From NCBI RefSeq assembly GCF_000724625.1, contig NZ_CP007139.1:3410001-3474000 (forward strand): DNA of 64,000 nt, given 5' to 3'. Positions within the stretch are counted from its first letter, which is position 1. Every line of letters starts with the position of its first letter. Below are positions 1-8,718 of the stretch, one piece after another. This DNA comes from Fimbriimonas ginsengisoli Gsoil 348. GTDB taxonomy: Bacteria > Armatimonadota > Fimbriimonadia > Fimbriimonadales > Fimbriimonadaceae. The position numbers were made by a program, and so were the translations under genes. The notes beneath the pieces were generated by a model. The model was not told where the DNA came from and searched no databases. It saw nothing but the letters and a program-made list of their open reading frames with translations.

Positions 1-112
1 CGCGCTCGACATCTCGATCAACTTGGCCTATATGCCGAAGCCAAGCCTCTTGGGCAAGCTGCTCGACGTGGCCGCGGTCGGCGTCGGCGCCCTCTCCGAT
101 TTTGGAAAGTAA
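1..112 (+). CDS. C-terminus of an upstream gene, probably CIS operon
   Basis: Only the last 36 codons are present, read in frame from base 2 and ending in TAA at 110-112. The visible tail contains the string MPKPSLLGKLLDVAAVG and ends SDFGK. It stops two bases before the ATG of the next gene, so it is almost certainly in the same operon as the baseplate genes downstream. In related extracellular CIS operons this position is held by tube, sheath or tube-initiator genes, but too little is visible to assign the family. Confidence 0.6.
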   Translation, partial: ALDISINLAYMPKPSLLGKLLDVAAVGVGALSDFGK

Positions 113-114
113 CC

Positions 115-750
115 ATGCCGACGTACCCTGCCGCTCGCCTTTTGGTCTCCGCCGATCCGCCGGTGCTCCCCGACGACTTCCAGATCGTTCGTTCGAACAT
201 GGTGAACGGCTTGCCGCATTACGTCGACCTCACCAAGAACACCCGGCTAAAGATCGTTCTTCCAACCGGTCTGCTTCAACCTTGGCTGGATTCCGACCCG
301 TCCGCCTTGGCGGCGACGAGCGAGGATGAAAAGGCCCCGCATTCAACCGACGCTCCAGAAGAGATCGGCGGCGTATCGAGGCCGGCTCTAAGGTTCGCCG
401 CTTCCATCGCGGGTGCGACGATCGCCACCGCTCCCTTCGCCTTGGGCGCTCGGCGGACCTTGCGCGACGACGGCGATCCGGCGACGGGCGCCGCGATCGA
501 AGTAGCGTTACTCGATTGGCGCGTCTATGCCGGCACGGTACGCGGCCCCGGCGACTTCGGATCGTACGTCCAGTTTGGCTGGAGAGTCGCCAATCGGGCC
601 GTCGATAACTTCGGACCGCCGGTAATCAATCCGTTCCTGTGGCACCGCCTCATCCCGATTCTGCGAATCGAATCGGATCTGGGGCTGATGATTCGGGTCA
701 TCGACACCCGGTTCGTTCAAAGGAGGTACGCGATCCGTGAGTCCCTTTAG
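115..750 (+). CDS. hypothetical protein at the LysM-protein position of a CIS operon
   Basis: 211 aa, starting at ATG 115 two bases after the preceding stop; its 3' end overlaps the next gene by 14 bp. I do not recognise a family. The N-terminal half contains the strings DLTKNTRLKIVLP and LLQPWLD. A central Ala-rich stretch, about residues 90-115, could be a hydrophobic helix. The C-terminus ends in a basic tail with VIDTRFVQRRYAIRE. In canonical extracellular CIS operons the gene just before the VgrG-like spike encodes the LysM-containing inner baseplate adaptor (Afp7 position). No LysM motif is visible here, so that assignment rests on position only. Confidence 0.7.
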   Translation: MPTYPAARLLVSADPPVLPDDFQIVRSNMVNGLPHYVDLTKNTRLKIVLPTGLLQPWLDSDPSALAATSEDEKAPHSTDAPEEIGGVSRPALRFAASIAGATIATAPFALGARRTLRDDGDPATGAAIEVALLDWRVYAGTVRGPGDFGSYVQFGWRVANRAVDNFGPPVINPFLWHRLIPILRIESDLGLMIRVIDTRFVQRRYAIRESL

Positions 751-2695
751 CCTAGGACAGTCGAAAGACGTAAAGATCGGAAACGACTCCGGCTGGGTCC
801 TGGAGTTCTACACCGCGTCCGCCGACGGCACGATCGGGGCGAAGCCGGTCGCCTCGTTCAGCAGCTCCAAGTATTACGCCAGCATCGACGCGACGCTCCA
901 GGACGACCTGCGCGGTGGCTCGTACTCGTTTACGATCCAAGGGCTGATCGATTCCGATTACGGCCTCATCTCTCAGGCGATGCCGAACCATCCGGTCGTA
1001 GCCAAGCTCTATCTCTTCTGGCACGACGCGATCTCGGGGCCGGCTTCGTATTTGGGAAATCTCGTCGGTATCTCGAGCGACCTCTCGCCCGACGACCTTC
1101 AGAAGGCGATCGTCTCGGTTCTCTACATCACCAAAGTCAAACGGACCCTCGGCGAACTCAGCTACGACACGGAGATCCACTGCGTCGAGTGGGCGTACCG
1201 CGCGATGTCTCAATTGCTGACCGCAACCTTGGAAGCCGACGACTACGGAAAAGCCGCGGCGGAGATCGCCACCCGAACAAAGGTAGATATCACCACCTAC
1301 CCCGAGGGGGGCGGGCGGATGACGACCGACGCGGCGGGCACCGTCGGCAATGAGAAGGTGAAGTACCCGATAGGAAAAACCTACGGCTCGATCCTCCGCG
1401 ACATCGCGAACGCCGTAGAAACCAACCTAAACAAGCACGGTCGGGGGATGTTGCTGGTTCGAGACGGCAAGATTTACCTGGGCCCCCGCCCGTATCCGCT
1501 CGACGGCGATCCGAAGGACCTGACCGCCACCGCCGGATTTTTGGAAGTCTCGGTGGATGGATCATCGGACGACGATCCGACCGCTCCCGACCCGTCTGGA
1601 CAGGCCCAGAAAACCCATTACACGATCACTCTCAAAGGGCGGCCGGACATCAAGCCCGGCGACATCGTTCGGTTCGATCCTCCCAAAGAGGACGACAGCA
1701 AAACGGTGCCGAGCCTTCTCTCGGCCCTCGCCGGAGCTTTCGCGGCTCCGCTGCTTCCCACGATGAGCGACTCCCTGTCCGATTCAGCGGTCTCGATGGC
1801 CGTCTCCTCGGTAAAGCATCGGCAAGGGAAGGCGTGGGGGTTTTACACCGAGGTGAAGGGGGTTGGGCTGACCGATCCGACTCAGCCTTGGGACGTGTAT
1901 TCCGACGCCAACGCACCGGGGAAGAACGCCTCGCCCTCCGCCGACGGAGGGACCGAGGCGGCGGGAGCGTTCAAAGAACAACTGCAAACTTGGACGGCGA
2001 ACCTTCAGACCATCGAAGTGGGGCAGATCCGCTCGTTTACCTCCAAGACGGCAAGCGACGATGTGCCTTCGCAAACAGAGTCGCTTTGGGAGGGTCTGCA
2101 ATCGGTCGACCAGAACCCCAATGGCACCCGGCGCCTCCCTTCGAACAAGAAGAACCCGGTTCGCATGGACTTACCGTACGCAACCCCGTTTGCGTGGGGT
2201 AAGTGCGGCTTGGTCGTACCGCGTTACCCCGGAATGCGAGTGGTGGTGGCTCACCGGAAAGGGCTCGAGCAGGAGCCGATCGACGTCGGTGCGATTTGGG
2301 ACAGCGGCAAGGGACCGGACTCCAATCCTGGCGACTACTGGCTAAGCCTCCCGGTTGGCATCGACGAGAGCAAACGCGACAAGGCCACGGGTGACGACGC
2401 GATCGCGCCTTACACCGGCAAAGCCTCTCACGACCTCATCGACGCGGACGGAAATCGGGTGCTCGAAGTCGGATCTCTGACCGTGCGGGTCCCGAAATCC
2501 GGCGAAGAGACCCCCGCCGGTACCCGCCCGGCGATGGCCTCAGACAAGGGGAGCATCACGATCGAGCATGCGGAAGGGGTCGCGAAGATCGTGATGAAGC
2601 AAGACGGAACGATCCTGATCAAAGGGAAGGGAATTACCCTCGACGCCGGTGAAGGCAACATCGTCCTCATGGGGAAGACGGTCGACATTCAATAG
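737..2695 (+). CDS. VgrG-like spike/hub protein of contractile injection system
   Basis: 652 aa. The GTG start at 737 is chosen because a perfect AGGAGG lies at 721-726; it overlaps the previous gene. The architecture fits a fused gp27/gp5 hub and spike: residues about 1-330 form the hub-like part, with GKTYGSILRDIA and a closing HYTITLKGRPDIKPGDIVRF typical of phage late control/VgrG hubs. An OB-fold-like region follows at about 465-545 (GMRVVVAHRKG...DVGAIWDSG). The C-terminal 70 residues read as a gp5-type beta-helix with IEHAEGVAKIVMKQDG and ILIKGKGITLDAGEG. Such a trimer forms the needle that pierces the target membrane when the sheath contracts. No extra effector domain is evident beyond the helix. 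Confidence 0.88.
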   Translation: MSPFSLGQSKDVKIGNDSGWVLEFYTASADGTIGAKPVASFSSSKYYASIDATLQDDLRGGSYSFTIQGLIDSDYGLISQAMPNHPVVAKLYLFWHDAISGPASYLGNLVGISSDLSPDDLQKAIVSVLYITKVKRTLGELSYDTEIHCVEWAYRAMSQLLTATLEADDYGKAAAEIATRTKVDITTYPEGGGRMTTDAAGTVGNEKVKYPIGKTYGSILRDIANAVETNLNKHGRGMLLVRDGKIYLGPRPYPLDGDPKDLTATAGFLEVSVDGSSDDDPTAPDPSGQAQKTHYTITLKGRPDIKPGDIVRFDPPKEDDSKTVPSLLSALAGAFAAPLLPTMSDSLSDSAVSMAVSSVKHRQGKAWGFYTEVKGVGLTDPTQPWDVYSDANAPGKNASPSADGGTEAAGAFKEQLQTWTANLQTIEVGQIRSFTSKTASDDVPSQTESLWEGLQSVDQNPNGTRRLPSNKKNPVRMDLPYATPFAWGKCGLVVPRYPGMRVVVAHRKGLEQEPIDVGAIWDSGKGPDSNPGDYWLSLPVGIDESKRDKATGDDAIAPYTGKASHDLIDADGNRVLEVGSLTVRVPKSGEETPAGTRPAMASDKGSITIEHAEGVAKIVMKQDGTILIKGKGITLDAGEGNIVLMGKTVDIQ

Positions 2696-2702
2696 GGAAA
2701 CT

Positions 2703-3047
2703 ATGCCTTACGTACTTACCGTCAATAGCACCGTTCAATGCGCGCACGGCGCGAAGATCGCCCTGACAAGCGACGCCAAGCTTTCCGTGGGCGGAGCCAA
2801 AGTGCTGCTTCTCGCCGGAATCCAAGGCGCGACGGTGAACGGGTGTACCAACCCGACCGATCCGAATACTTCGTCCCTCACCTGCGCTACGGTCGCAACC
2901 GCCACCGGGACGGCAACCAAGCTCACCGTCGGTGGCAAGCCGGTGGTGCTCGATTCGCTTAGCGGCACGACCAACGGAACGCCGCCCCCTTCCGGGGCCA
3001 GCATCTCCGTTGCCGACGTCGGCCACCAAAAACTGAAGGCGGTTTAA
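2703..3047 (+). CDS. PAAR-like spike-tip protein
   Basis: 114 aa, from the ATG at 2703, seven bases after the spike gene stop; an upstream in-frame start would lie inside the spike gene and is rejected. The beta-rich sequence has the repeating pattern seen in PAAR-like tip proteins of extracellular CIS: CAHGAKIALTSDAKLSVGG, then KVLLLAGIQGATVNGC, then a second KLTVGGKPVVLDSLSGTTNG. The family caps the VgrG trimer and sharpens the needle; its position immediately after the spike gene supports the call. The polypeptide is about the usual family length and is not fused to a toxin. Confidence 0.75.
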   Translation: MPYVLTVNSTVQCAHGAKIALTSDAKLSVGGAKVLLLAGIQGATVNGCTNPTDPNTSSLTCATVATATGTATKLTVGGKPVVLDSLSGTTNGTPPPSGASISVADVGHQKLKAV

Positions 3048-3051
3048 GAAG

Positions 3052-3546
3052 ATGCCCCTCGACGACGCAACTCAAGAATTGGTGAGGAACAAGCTCCTGG
3101 GATGGGGAGCCGCCTGCGCCCCCGTTTATCCGGGCATGGACATCGGGCAAGACATCGTCTTCGCCGACGGCGATTTGGCGATCGTTAAGGGGCTGTCGAA
3201 CCTTGGCCAAGACCTGACGGTCGCGCTGACAACGGGACTCTCCGCCGACCCGTTCAACACGAATTTCGGATTCGACGGCATTAACGCTATGGTCGAAGAA
3301 TCGAACCCGATGATGGTTCGGGAGCGGGTCCGCGTGAGCGTCATTACGCTGCTCAATAAGGACCCCCGGGTGCGCCGGATCCTCGACGTAAAGCTGCTGG
3401 ACGGCCGGCTCGGGCCGCTGTCGGCGGATGTGGAGGCGGACGCGGACATCGCCACCAAGCGCACCCTGAACGTTCGCGTCGCTTTCGAGACGGTTTCGGG
3501 CGATCAATCGGCTTTGGATTTGGGAGGAGTGAAGCTCAATGTCTGA
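3052..3546 (+). CDS. gp25-like baseplate wedge protein
   Basis: 164 aa, ATG at 3052, four bases after the tip-protein stop. Features of the gp25/GPW (Afp9) family: a start region DIGQDIVFADGDLAIVKG followed by a NLGQDLTVALTTGLSADPF segment, then VRERVRVSVITLLNKDPRVRRILDV, and a C-terminal beta segment TLNVRVAFETVSG. In T4, gp25 clamps the sheath to the baseplate; Afp9 does the same in extracellular CIS. Its stop codon lies inside the next gene (8-bp overlap), consistent with translational coupling. An Asp-Gln-rich end replaces the EPR motif region of T4 gp25; I do not see a clear EPR motif. Confidence 0.72.
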   Translation: MPLDDATQELVRNKLLGWGAACAPVYPGMDIGQDIVFADGDLAIVKGLSNLGQDLTVALTTGLSADPFNTNFGFDGINAMVEESNPMMVRERVRVSVITLLNKDPRVRRILDVKLLDGRLGPLSADVEADADIATKRTLNVRVAFETVSGDQSALDLGGVKLNV

Positions 3547-4993
3547 CACTGCCACGACGCTGGATTTGACCACCGTCCTTTCGATCGATTCCGCCGTCAC
3601 CGGAAGCACGGGATCGCCTGACTTCGGCGTTACCACCACCGGTTTCGTGCCGAAGCCTTTCGCCCGGCTTCTGGCCGAGAAGCTCGCTTTGGCAAAGGGG
3701 CTTTTCGGTGACGACGTCGACCTGATGACTGGATCGGTGTTCCGCAAGCTCCTGGAGGTCTCCGCACTCGAAGATGCCCGGACCTGGGCGGCGCTTGGAA
3801 CGGTGTACGACAACATGTACGCGATCTCGGCCACCGGCGAAGCCCTGAGCCGGATTGGCGAAGACCTTGGGCTCCCGCGCCCCTATCTCGAAGCCAAAGG
3901 GTCGATCAAGCTCACCCTTCTGCCGCCGTTGCCGAATGGAATGGCGAGCCTTACTATCCCGCGGGGGAGCCGTCTTTCCACCCCCGGAGGGCACCACGTC
4001 GCGACCGACGTAAGCGTGACGCTGACCCCGAGTAAAGCGGTTTTGGACGTGCCGGTGGTGGCGTTCTATCCCGGCCCGAGTCATAACCTCGACCCTAACG
4101 TCGTGGACGGTGGCGGGGGACATCCTCAGAAAATCGACCGATGGAATAAGGCCGACGCGCTTCTCCAAGAGCTCGTCGACGCGGAAGCCTCGGCCGGGCA
4201 GCCGCTGGTGAAGATCGAGCACACGGCTCCGCTCACCGGGGGTGAGCTGCAATGGCCCGACCTACGGTACCGCCAACTGCTTCTCCAAGCGCCGAGGTCG
4301 ATCTGGACGGTTCAGGCGATTCAGATGGCGGTCTCCCTCGTTCCCGGTGTTCGCCAGGTGCAGGTGTACGACGGGCGCGGCGGGTTAGACATCAACCAGT
4401 CGATCTTCGGAAACTTCAACTTCATCGAGCGGGTGTTCAACGGAGAACGCGATCTCGGCAACCCGTACTACTTCACCGTCCTGGTTGCCCCGACGATCCA
4501 CGCCATCTGGGATGGACCCGATGGTCTGTTGACCCACGTCCAAAGCGCCATCGAAGACCTGCGCCCGATCGGGATCTTCCCGTCGGTCGAGCAAGCGGTG
4601 GAGGTCGGAGTTGGGGTTTCGGCAAATCTCGTGGTGAAGGGATTGCCGTTGCCCACCGGGTCTTCTCAAACGGTGAACGACTCCGCCGCCGCCCAGGCGT
4701 TGCGGCAACGAATCTACACCCGGCTTCGACGCTACATCGACGAGCTCCCGTTCGGCGAGCCGGTTCGGGCGTCCGAGATCGTGTGGACGATCATGAACGA
4801 GCCGGGGGTCGCCGATGTGAAGGACCTCGCCCTCCGGCGATACCCGCGCGATCTCGGCAGCATGACTTTCGACCAAGCCGTGGTGGCGGGTAGTTACGAA
4901 ACCCTCGGCTGCGGAGAGAACGTGCAGCTTCAAACGAACCAGATCCCGGTCTTCGTCGACATCGACAACCCGATCCCGCTCCTTATTGTGTGA
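3539..4993 (+). CDS. baseplate J-like protein
   Basis: 484 aa, ATG at 3539 preceded by GGGAGGAG (about 3522-3529) and overlapping the previous gene by 8 bp. The N-terminal third is typical of the Baseplate_J family: GDDVDLMTGSVFRKLLEV, GEALSRIGEDLGLPR, then a beta-barrel segment with SLTIPRGSRLSTPGGHHVAT, where the proline-rich turn and STPGG-(x)n-T are hallmark. The C-terminus has RRYIDELPFGEPVRASEIVW and a final beta domain. In contractile systems this protein (Afp11/gp6) forms the wedge ring that triggers sheath contraction. Length matches the phage P2 gpJ to Afp11 range. Confidence 0.85.
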   Translation: MSDTATTLDLTTVLSIDSAVTGSTGSPDFGVTTTGFVPKPFARLLAEKLALAKGLFGDDVDLMTGSVFRKLLEVSALEDARTWAALGTVYDNMYAISATGEALSRIGEDLGLPRPYLEAKGSIKLTLLPPLPNGMASLTIPRGSRLSTPGGHHVATDVSVTLTPSKAVLDVPVVAFYPGPSHNLDPNVVDGGGGHPQKIDRWNKADALLQELVDAEASAGQPLVKIEHTAPLTGGELQWPDLRYRQLLLQAPRSIWTVQAIQMAVSLVPGVRQVQVYDGRGGLDINQSIFGNFNFIERVFNGERDLGNPYYFTVLVAPTIHAIWDGPDGLLTHVQSAIEDLRPIGIFPSVEQAVEVGVGVSANLVVKGLPLPTGSSQTVNDSAAAQALRQRIYTRLRRYIDELPFGEPVRASEIVWTIMNEPGVADVKDLALRRYPRDLGSMTFDQAVVAGSYETLGCGENVQLQTNQIPVFVDIDNPIPLLIV

Positions 4994-4997
4994 ACCC

Positions 4998-7349
4998 ATG
5001 AGCCTTCGAATCGACCCAGACCAATACCGATCGGCTTCCCTGGAGAACGTCCTCGGCTCCCTCCACGGTCCGCTCGCAGGAGGCGCCATCACCACGCCGC
5101 TCACCGCTACGGTCGCGGGGAGACTGGTCGTCAATTGGACTTCCCGGCGGCCGATGGTTCTTGCCGTGCTCAACGGGTCGCTTGAAACCGAATCGATTGT
5201 GCTGGATACGGTGGTCGATCCCGACGGAGTCGCCGCTGCCCTACCAACGTGCCGGTTCGAGAGCTACTCTGAATCGGGGGCGGCGCTTGCGATCTATGTT
5301 CCCAACGTGGCAAAGGGAGTCGATTCGATTCCGGGCTTTACGCTGGCGCTTCAAGCGAAAACGGTTCCCGAGGGAGGCGCGCCGGTCGCCATCGCACCTG
5401 CCGACCTGCCGAAGTATTTTCGCTTCGAAATGATCGAGGGGAACGTGGGCAAGATGCTCTTTGCGCTTCTGCAAGAGAAGGCGAAGATCCGGCGTCAGGC
5501 CCGCGAGCTCGCCGCGATGAAGTTGCGGACCGGCGCTCGGCGCGACGCGTTGGACCGAATCGGGGCGAGCCTCGGAGTGCTTCGTTTCCAAGACGACCTC
5601 ACTTACGATCCGGTCAAGCAAGAGGTGCTGACCGTGGTCCTTAAGGACGGAGCCGGGAATCCCACCCTTGAATCCGACCGCGATTTCGCTCGTCGGCTCG
5701 CGCTTTATCGGCCATTCCTGTTGAGCTCGCGGGCGCGCTTTAACGAAACACTGAATGGCGATGGGGGCGATGGCGATCCTAACGCCGGGTTGCTCTCGGG
5801 TCTTGGATTAACGGCCAGATTCCAGATTCAGGAAGAGAACAATCCGTTCGCCCTCGCCTTCCGGATCGTCGGCGTCGGATCGGCGACGCCGCGCACGAAT
5901 TTCCTCAATTACGTGCGAAGCGACGTTCTCATCTGGATTCCGAACTCCGCGGCGGCGAACACCGCGCACAACGGTCGCTACATTCCCAAAGCGACCCAAG
6001 ACCAGGTGTCGGCGTTACGAACCCGGCTGCGAAGCGCCTACACCTATCCGGCGGATGCTGCGGTGGCTCCGATGTTGGCGACTGCGCTCGACCGCCTTGG
6101 CCGAGTTCTGAAAGCGTTAGGGTTCGCCAAGAAGCCGGCGATTCAGAGGGCCCAGACGGCCGCCGCCGGCAGCCGATACGAGCTAGGTCTTGGGGTGGAT
6201 ATCGCCTCCTTTACGGCCGCGGATCTGAACGACCTGGTGGCGAGGACGAACAATCTGGGAAGGACGCCGACCGGCGACCAAGAGGCCGAGGCGCTGATCG
6301 CGCAGGCACGAGCGATGCCTCCCGCATCCGGCGCCGCCGATCCGGATGGGAGCTGGCTCCTCAAGGCATGCGGATTTCAGACCGTTCACCGGTTGACGGC
6401 GACCTCGCTCTACATCTCCCACCTCCCGACGCTAGGCCTCCAAATTGACGGCCCCACAACCGTGGCGATGGGGGCGGCAGGTAACTACGAGGCGCATTTC
6501 TACCCGCCCGAAGACCCGGCGATGAACGCCGCGCTGTTTGCGGGGCTGCATGCGTCGGCGGCCGACTGGACAGCCGCCGGCCACACCGCCTGGACGGAGC
6601 TGAGCGCCGCGGCGGCGTTGACGGCGTGGGGAAAGGTTATCGCCCAAGCGCCGAATGCTCCCGCTCAGCAGGTCTTCGCCTCGGCCGGGCTTCCCGCCAT
6701 CGCCAACCCGGCTTCGCTCATCGTGAACCTGCAAAGCGTTCCGGCGGACATGCTCGTGACGGTGACCCTGCCCGCGCCGCTCGCCGCCGACATTCTGGCC
6801 GGCAAACCGGCCGGGGCGACCGCATTGCGAGATCTCGCCGCCTTGTTTACCAAGCACTCGCTGGCATCGGCGGTTCCGCTGGTGACCAACACCGGTCAGG
6901 TGCTCGTCGTGGTAAGCGTGCTGGGCCTGCCGCAGGTTGGCGTGAACCTGAGCGAGCGCCGCACCAGCGGGTTCCGGTGGTACGCGGTCCCCCTGGGTGG
7001 GCAAGGAACGGTGAAGGCGCTGGGGAGCGTCACGTCGCTCCAGCCGACCCACGCCGGTGCGTTGGCACTCGTCTGCCTCGGCTACATACGGCAAGGGTTG
7101 GCCGATCCGTACGAGGTGAAGATTGACCTGCCCGCGGGCAAGACGATCACTCTCAAGGAATACGAGTTCCTGATGAACACCCTGGAGCATCTTTGCCCGA
7201 TCGGGGTGGAGATCAACACCTACTCGATTCGACAAAAGCACGTAGACCTCGCCGGAAACGGCGTTCCGCTACCCCTGAAACCGACCGTTTTCCGAACGTA
7301 TCGTAGTTTCCGCCGCCGGCGGCTACGCGGCATCTATCAAGAAGGCTAA
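4998..7349 (+). CDS. large baseplate protein (Afp12-like position)
   Basis: 783 aa from the ATG at 4998; an upstream TTG in frame overlaps the J gene and lacks a ribosome site. The sequence shows an N-terminal beta region, then a Lys/Arg-rich helical segment around residues 165-195 (EKAKIRRQARELAAMK followed by RRDALDRIGASLGVLRF), which recalls the tail-protein-I-like helices of CIS wedge proteins. The rest is long and Ala-rich, ending in the strongly basic FRTYRSFRRRRLRGIY. Directly after the J gene, this is where Afp12/Pvc12 sits in extracellular CIS operons. The assignment is by position, size and the helical segment; I see no catalytic motif. Confidence 0.62.
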   Translation: MSLRIDPDQYRSASLENVLGSLHGPLAGGAITTPLTATVAGRLVVNWTSRRPMVLAVLNGSLETESIVLDTVVDPDGVAAALPTCRFESYSESGAALAIYVPNVAKGVDSIPGFTLALQAKTVPEGGAPVAIAPADLPKYFRFEMIEGNVGKMLFALLQEKAKIRRQARELAAMKLRTGARRDALDRIGASLGVLRFQDDLTYDPVKQEVLTVVLKDGAGNPTLESDRDFARRLALYRPFLLSSRARFNETLNGDGGDGDPNAGLLSGLGLTARFQIQEENNPFALAFRIVGVGSATPRTNFLNYVRSDVLIWIPNSAAANTAHNGRYIPKATQDQVSALRTRLRSAYTYPADAAVAPMLATALDRLGRVLKALGFAKKPAIQRAQTAAAGSRYELGLGVDIASFTAADLNDLVARTNNLGRTPTGDQEAEALIAQARAMPPASGAADPDGSWLLKACGFQTVHRLTATSLYISHLPTLGLQIDGPTTVAMGAAGNYEAHFYPPEDPAMNAALFAGLHASAADWTAAGHTAWTELSAAAALTAWGKVIAQAPNAPAQQVFASAGLPAIANPASLIVNLQSVPADMLVTVTLPAPLAADILAGKPAGATALRDLAALFTKHSLASAVPLVTNTGQVLVVVSVLGLPQVGVNLSERRTSGFRWYAVPLGGQGTVKALGSVTSLQPTHAGALALVCLGYIRQGLADPYEVKIDLPAGKTITLKEYEFLMNTLEHLCPIGVEINTYSIRQKHVDLAGNGVPLPLKPTVFRTYRSFRRRRLRGIYQEG

Positions 7350-7369
7350 CAACCGATAAGGGAAGCAAA

Positions 7370-8599
7370 ATGGCAGAAACCCTCACCATCAACGGCGTAA
7401 GCGCCGAGCAAGTGTATGAGACCGTAAGGGACGCGGGCATCGGCGATGCCGACGCCAAGATCCTCGTCAGCAACTGGATCTACCAGAACTACCTGACCCT
7501 CAGCCGGTCGTTCTCGTACGGGACCGCCTTTCCCGCCTCGGTGCCGGATTGCGTCCCCACCCCCTTTGCCCGAACGTTCGTCCATAAAGACTGGGTCGAC
7601 GGCGAAGACCTGGTGCAAGCCGGGCAATCGGCGGACGATAACGGCTTTAACATGCGCCTTCACCAGATCGAGCACGACCTCGACTCGCTCGGCGCCAAGC
7701 TGGCTACCGCCGTCGACTGCATGGCCGACATGCGGGCGAGTCTCCGCAAGATGTTCGACGAGATCGCGTCCGAGCTGAACCGAATCGACAACGACATTGC
7801 GGGCACGGTGAAGGGGCCGACCGTCGTCGGCCCGTCGGTGGGCGGGTACCTGCCCGGCTACTACGGCGGCTACCAATATGGACCTCAAGTGGGCATCAAT
7901 GTTGGCCCGGGCGTCAACCCGCCTAACTTCACCGGTCCCATGCCGCCCGGAACAGAAGGAGATCCGCTGTTGAACTACCTCGGAACGACGATCTATCAAG
8001 ACAAGGCGGTCAGCCTGTTCAACACGTCGAAGGGGGTGGTCATCCTCCCCGCCGTCGACGTCAGCACGCCCGCGAACGTCGACCGCCGAGTGACGAGCGC
8101 CGGCGCGGTGGCCAGGGCGATCACGGAAAATCGCCAGCTCGGCCAAGCCGTGCGTCAGGGGGTGGACAAGAACGTGCTCGTCGAGCGGTTCGGCGGGCTC
8201 GAGCTCAGCAACGGGCAGACCTTGCAGCAGGCGCTATCGGTATTGCCGGCCAACGCAAAGTACGAGTCGCCGACGCAGTTCCTGAACGACCTCTCCGGGC
8301 GCATGGCAAGCGCGCTTCAATCCACGACCGGCCTCTCGCGACAGCTCGCCGCCGCCGTCAGCGCCCCCGCGGGAGTTTCAGACATGGCGAGCGTGGACAT
8401 CAGCGGCATGAAGGAGCTGCCGCCCGCCGCCACCTCCGCTCTGCGGAAAGCCGGAGTTTCGACGATAGGACAGTTCGCCAAGCTGACTGCGGGCTCCATC
8501 TCCCAAATCCTCGGCAAGACCAACGTCGGCCTCAACGCCGGCGAAATCGCCGCCATCCACGGCACGGCGCAGACCTTGTCGCACATGCAGATCGAGTGA
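7370..8599 (+). CDS. CIS operon closing gene, HhH-like C-terminus
   Basis: 409 aa, ATG at 7370 with AAGGGAAG at 7358-7365. I do not recognise the full-length family. The N-terminal region is helical, with a probable coiled coil at about residues 97-145 (ATAVDCMADMRASLRKMFDE...). A Gly/Pro/Tyr-rich linker at about 155-200 contains GGYLPGYYGGYQYGP. A mixed domain follows, and the last 60 residues resemble a helix-hairpin-helix pair (LPPAATSALRKAGVSTIGQF, then GLNAGEIAAIHG). It is the last gene on this strand and 20 bp after the baseplate gene. It could be a fibre or adaptor subunit, a tape-measure substitute, or a cargo protein; nothing in the sequence decides. Confidence 0.7.
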   Translation: MAETLTINGVSAEQVYETVRDAGIGDADAKILVSNWIYQNYLTLSRSFSYGTAFPASVPDCVPTPFARTFVHKDWVDGEDLVQAGQSADDNGFNMRLHQIEHDLDSLGAKLATAVDCMADMRASLRKMFDEIASELNRIDNDIAGTVKGPTVVGPSVGGYLPGYYGGYQYGPQVGINVGPGVNPPNFTGPMPPGTEGDPLLNYLGTTIYQDKAVSLFNTSKGVVILPAVDVSTPANVDRRVTSAGAVARAITENRQLGQAVRQGVDKNVLVERFGGLELSNGQTLQQALSVLPANAKYESPTQFLNDLSGRMASALQSTTGLSRQLAAAVSAPAGVSDMASVDISGMKELPPAATSALRKAGVSTIGQFAKLTAGSISQILGKTNVGLNAGEIAAIHGTAQTLSHMQIE

Positions 8600-8718
8600 T
8601 GGAAAGTATGGACAAAGCCGGTAGGGCAATCCGAGTCCTCTGCCGGGCAGAAGCCCCGCATCGCCGCCCTCGGCCGTTTGCCGTTTGCCGTTGGTAGCAT
8701 CGCCGCGCATTCCGCCCG
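8600..8718. other. convergent intergenic region
   Basis: Short gap between the CIS operon and the convergent GH16 gene. Apart from a small run of repeated GTTTGCC units near 8676-8695 I see no gene, and no terminator hairpin with a T-run. Confidence 0.5.

Noticed and set aside
1-8599. Intact prophage
   Set aside because: No capsid, terminase, portal, lysis or integrase gene is present, and the gene order is that of a CIS baseplate.
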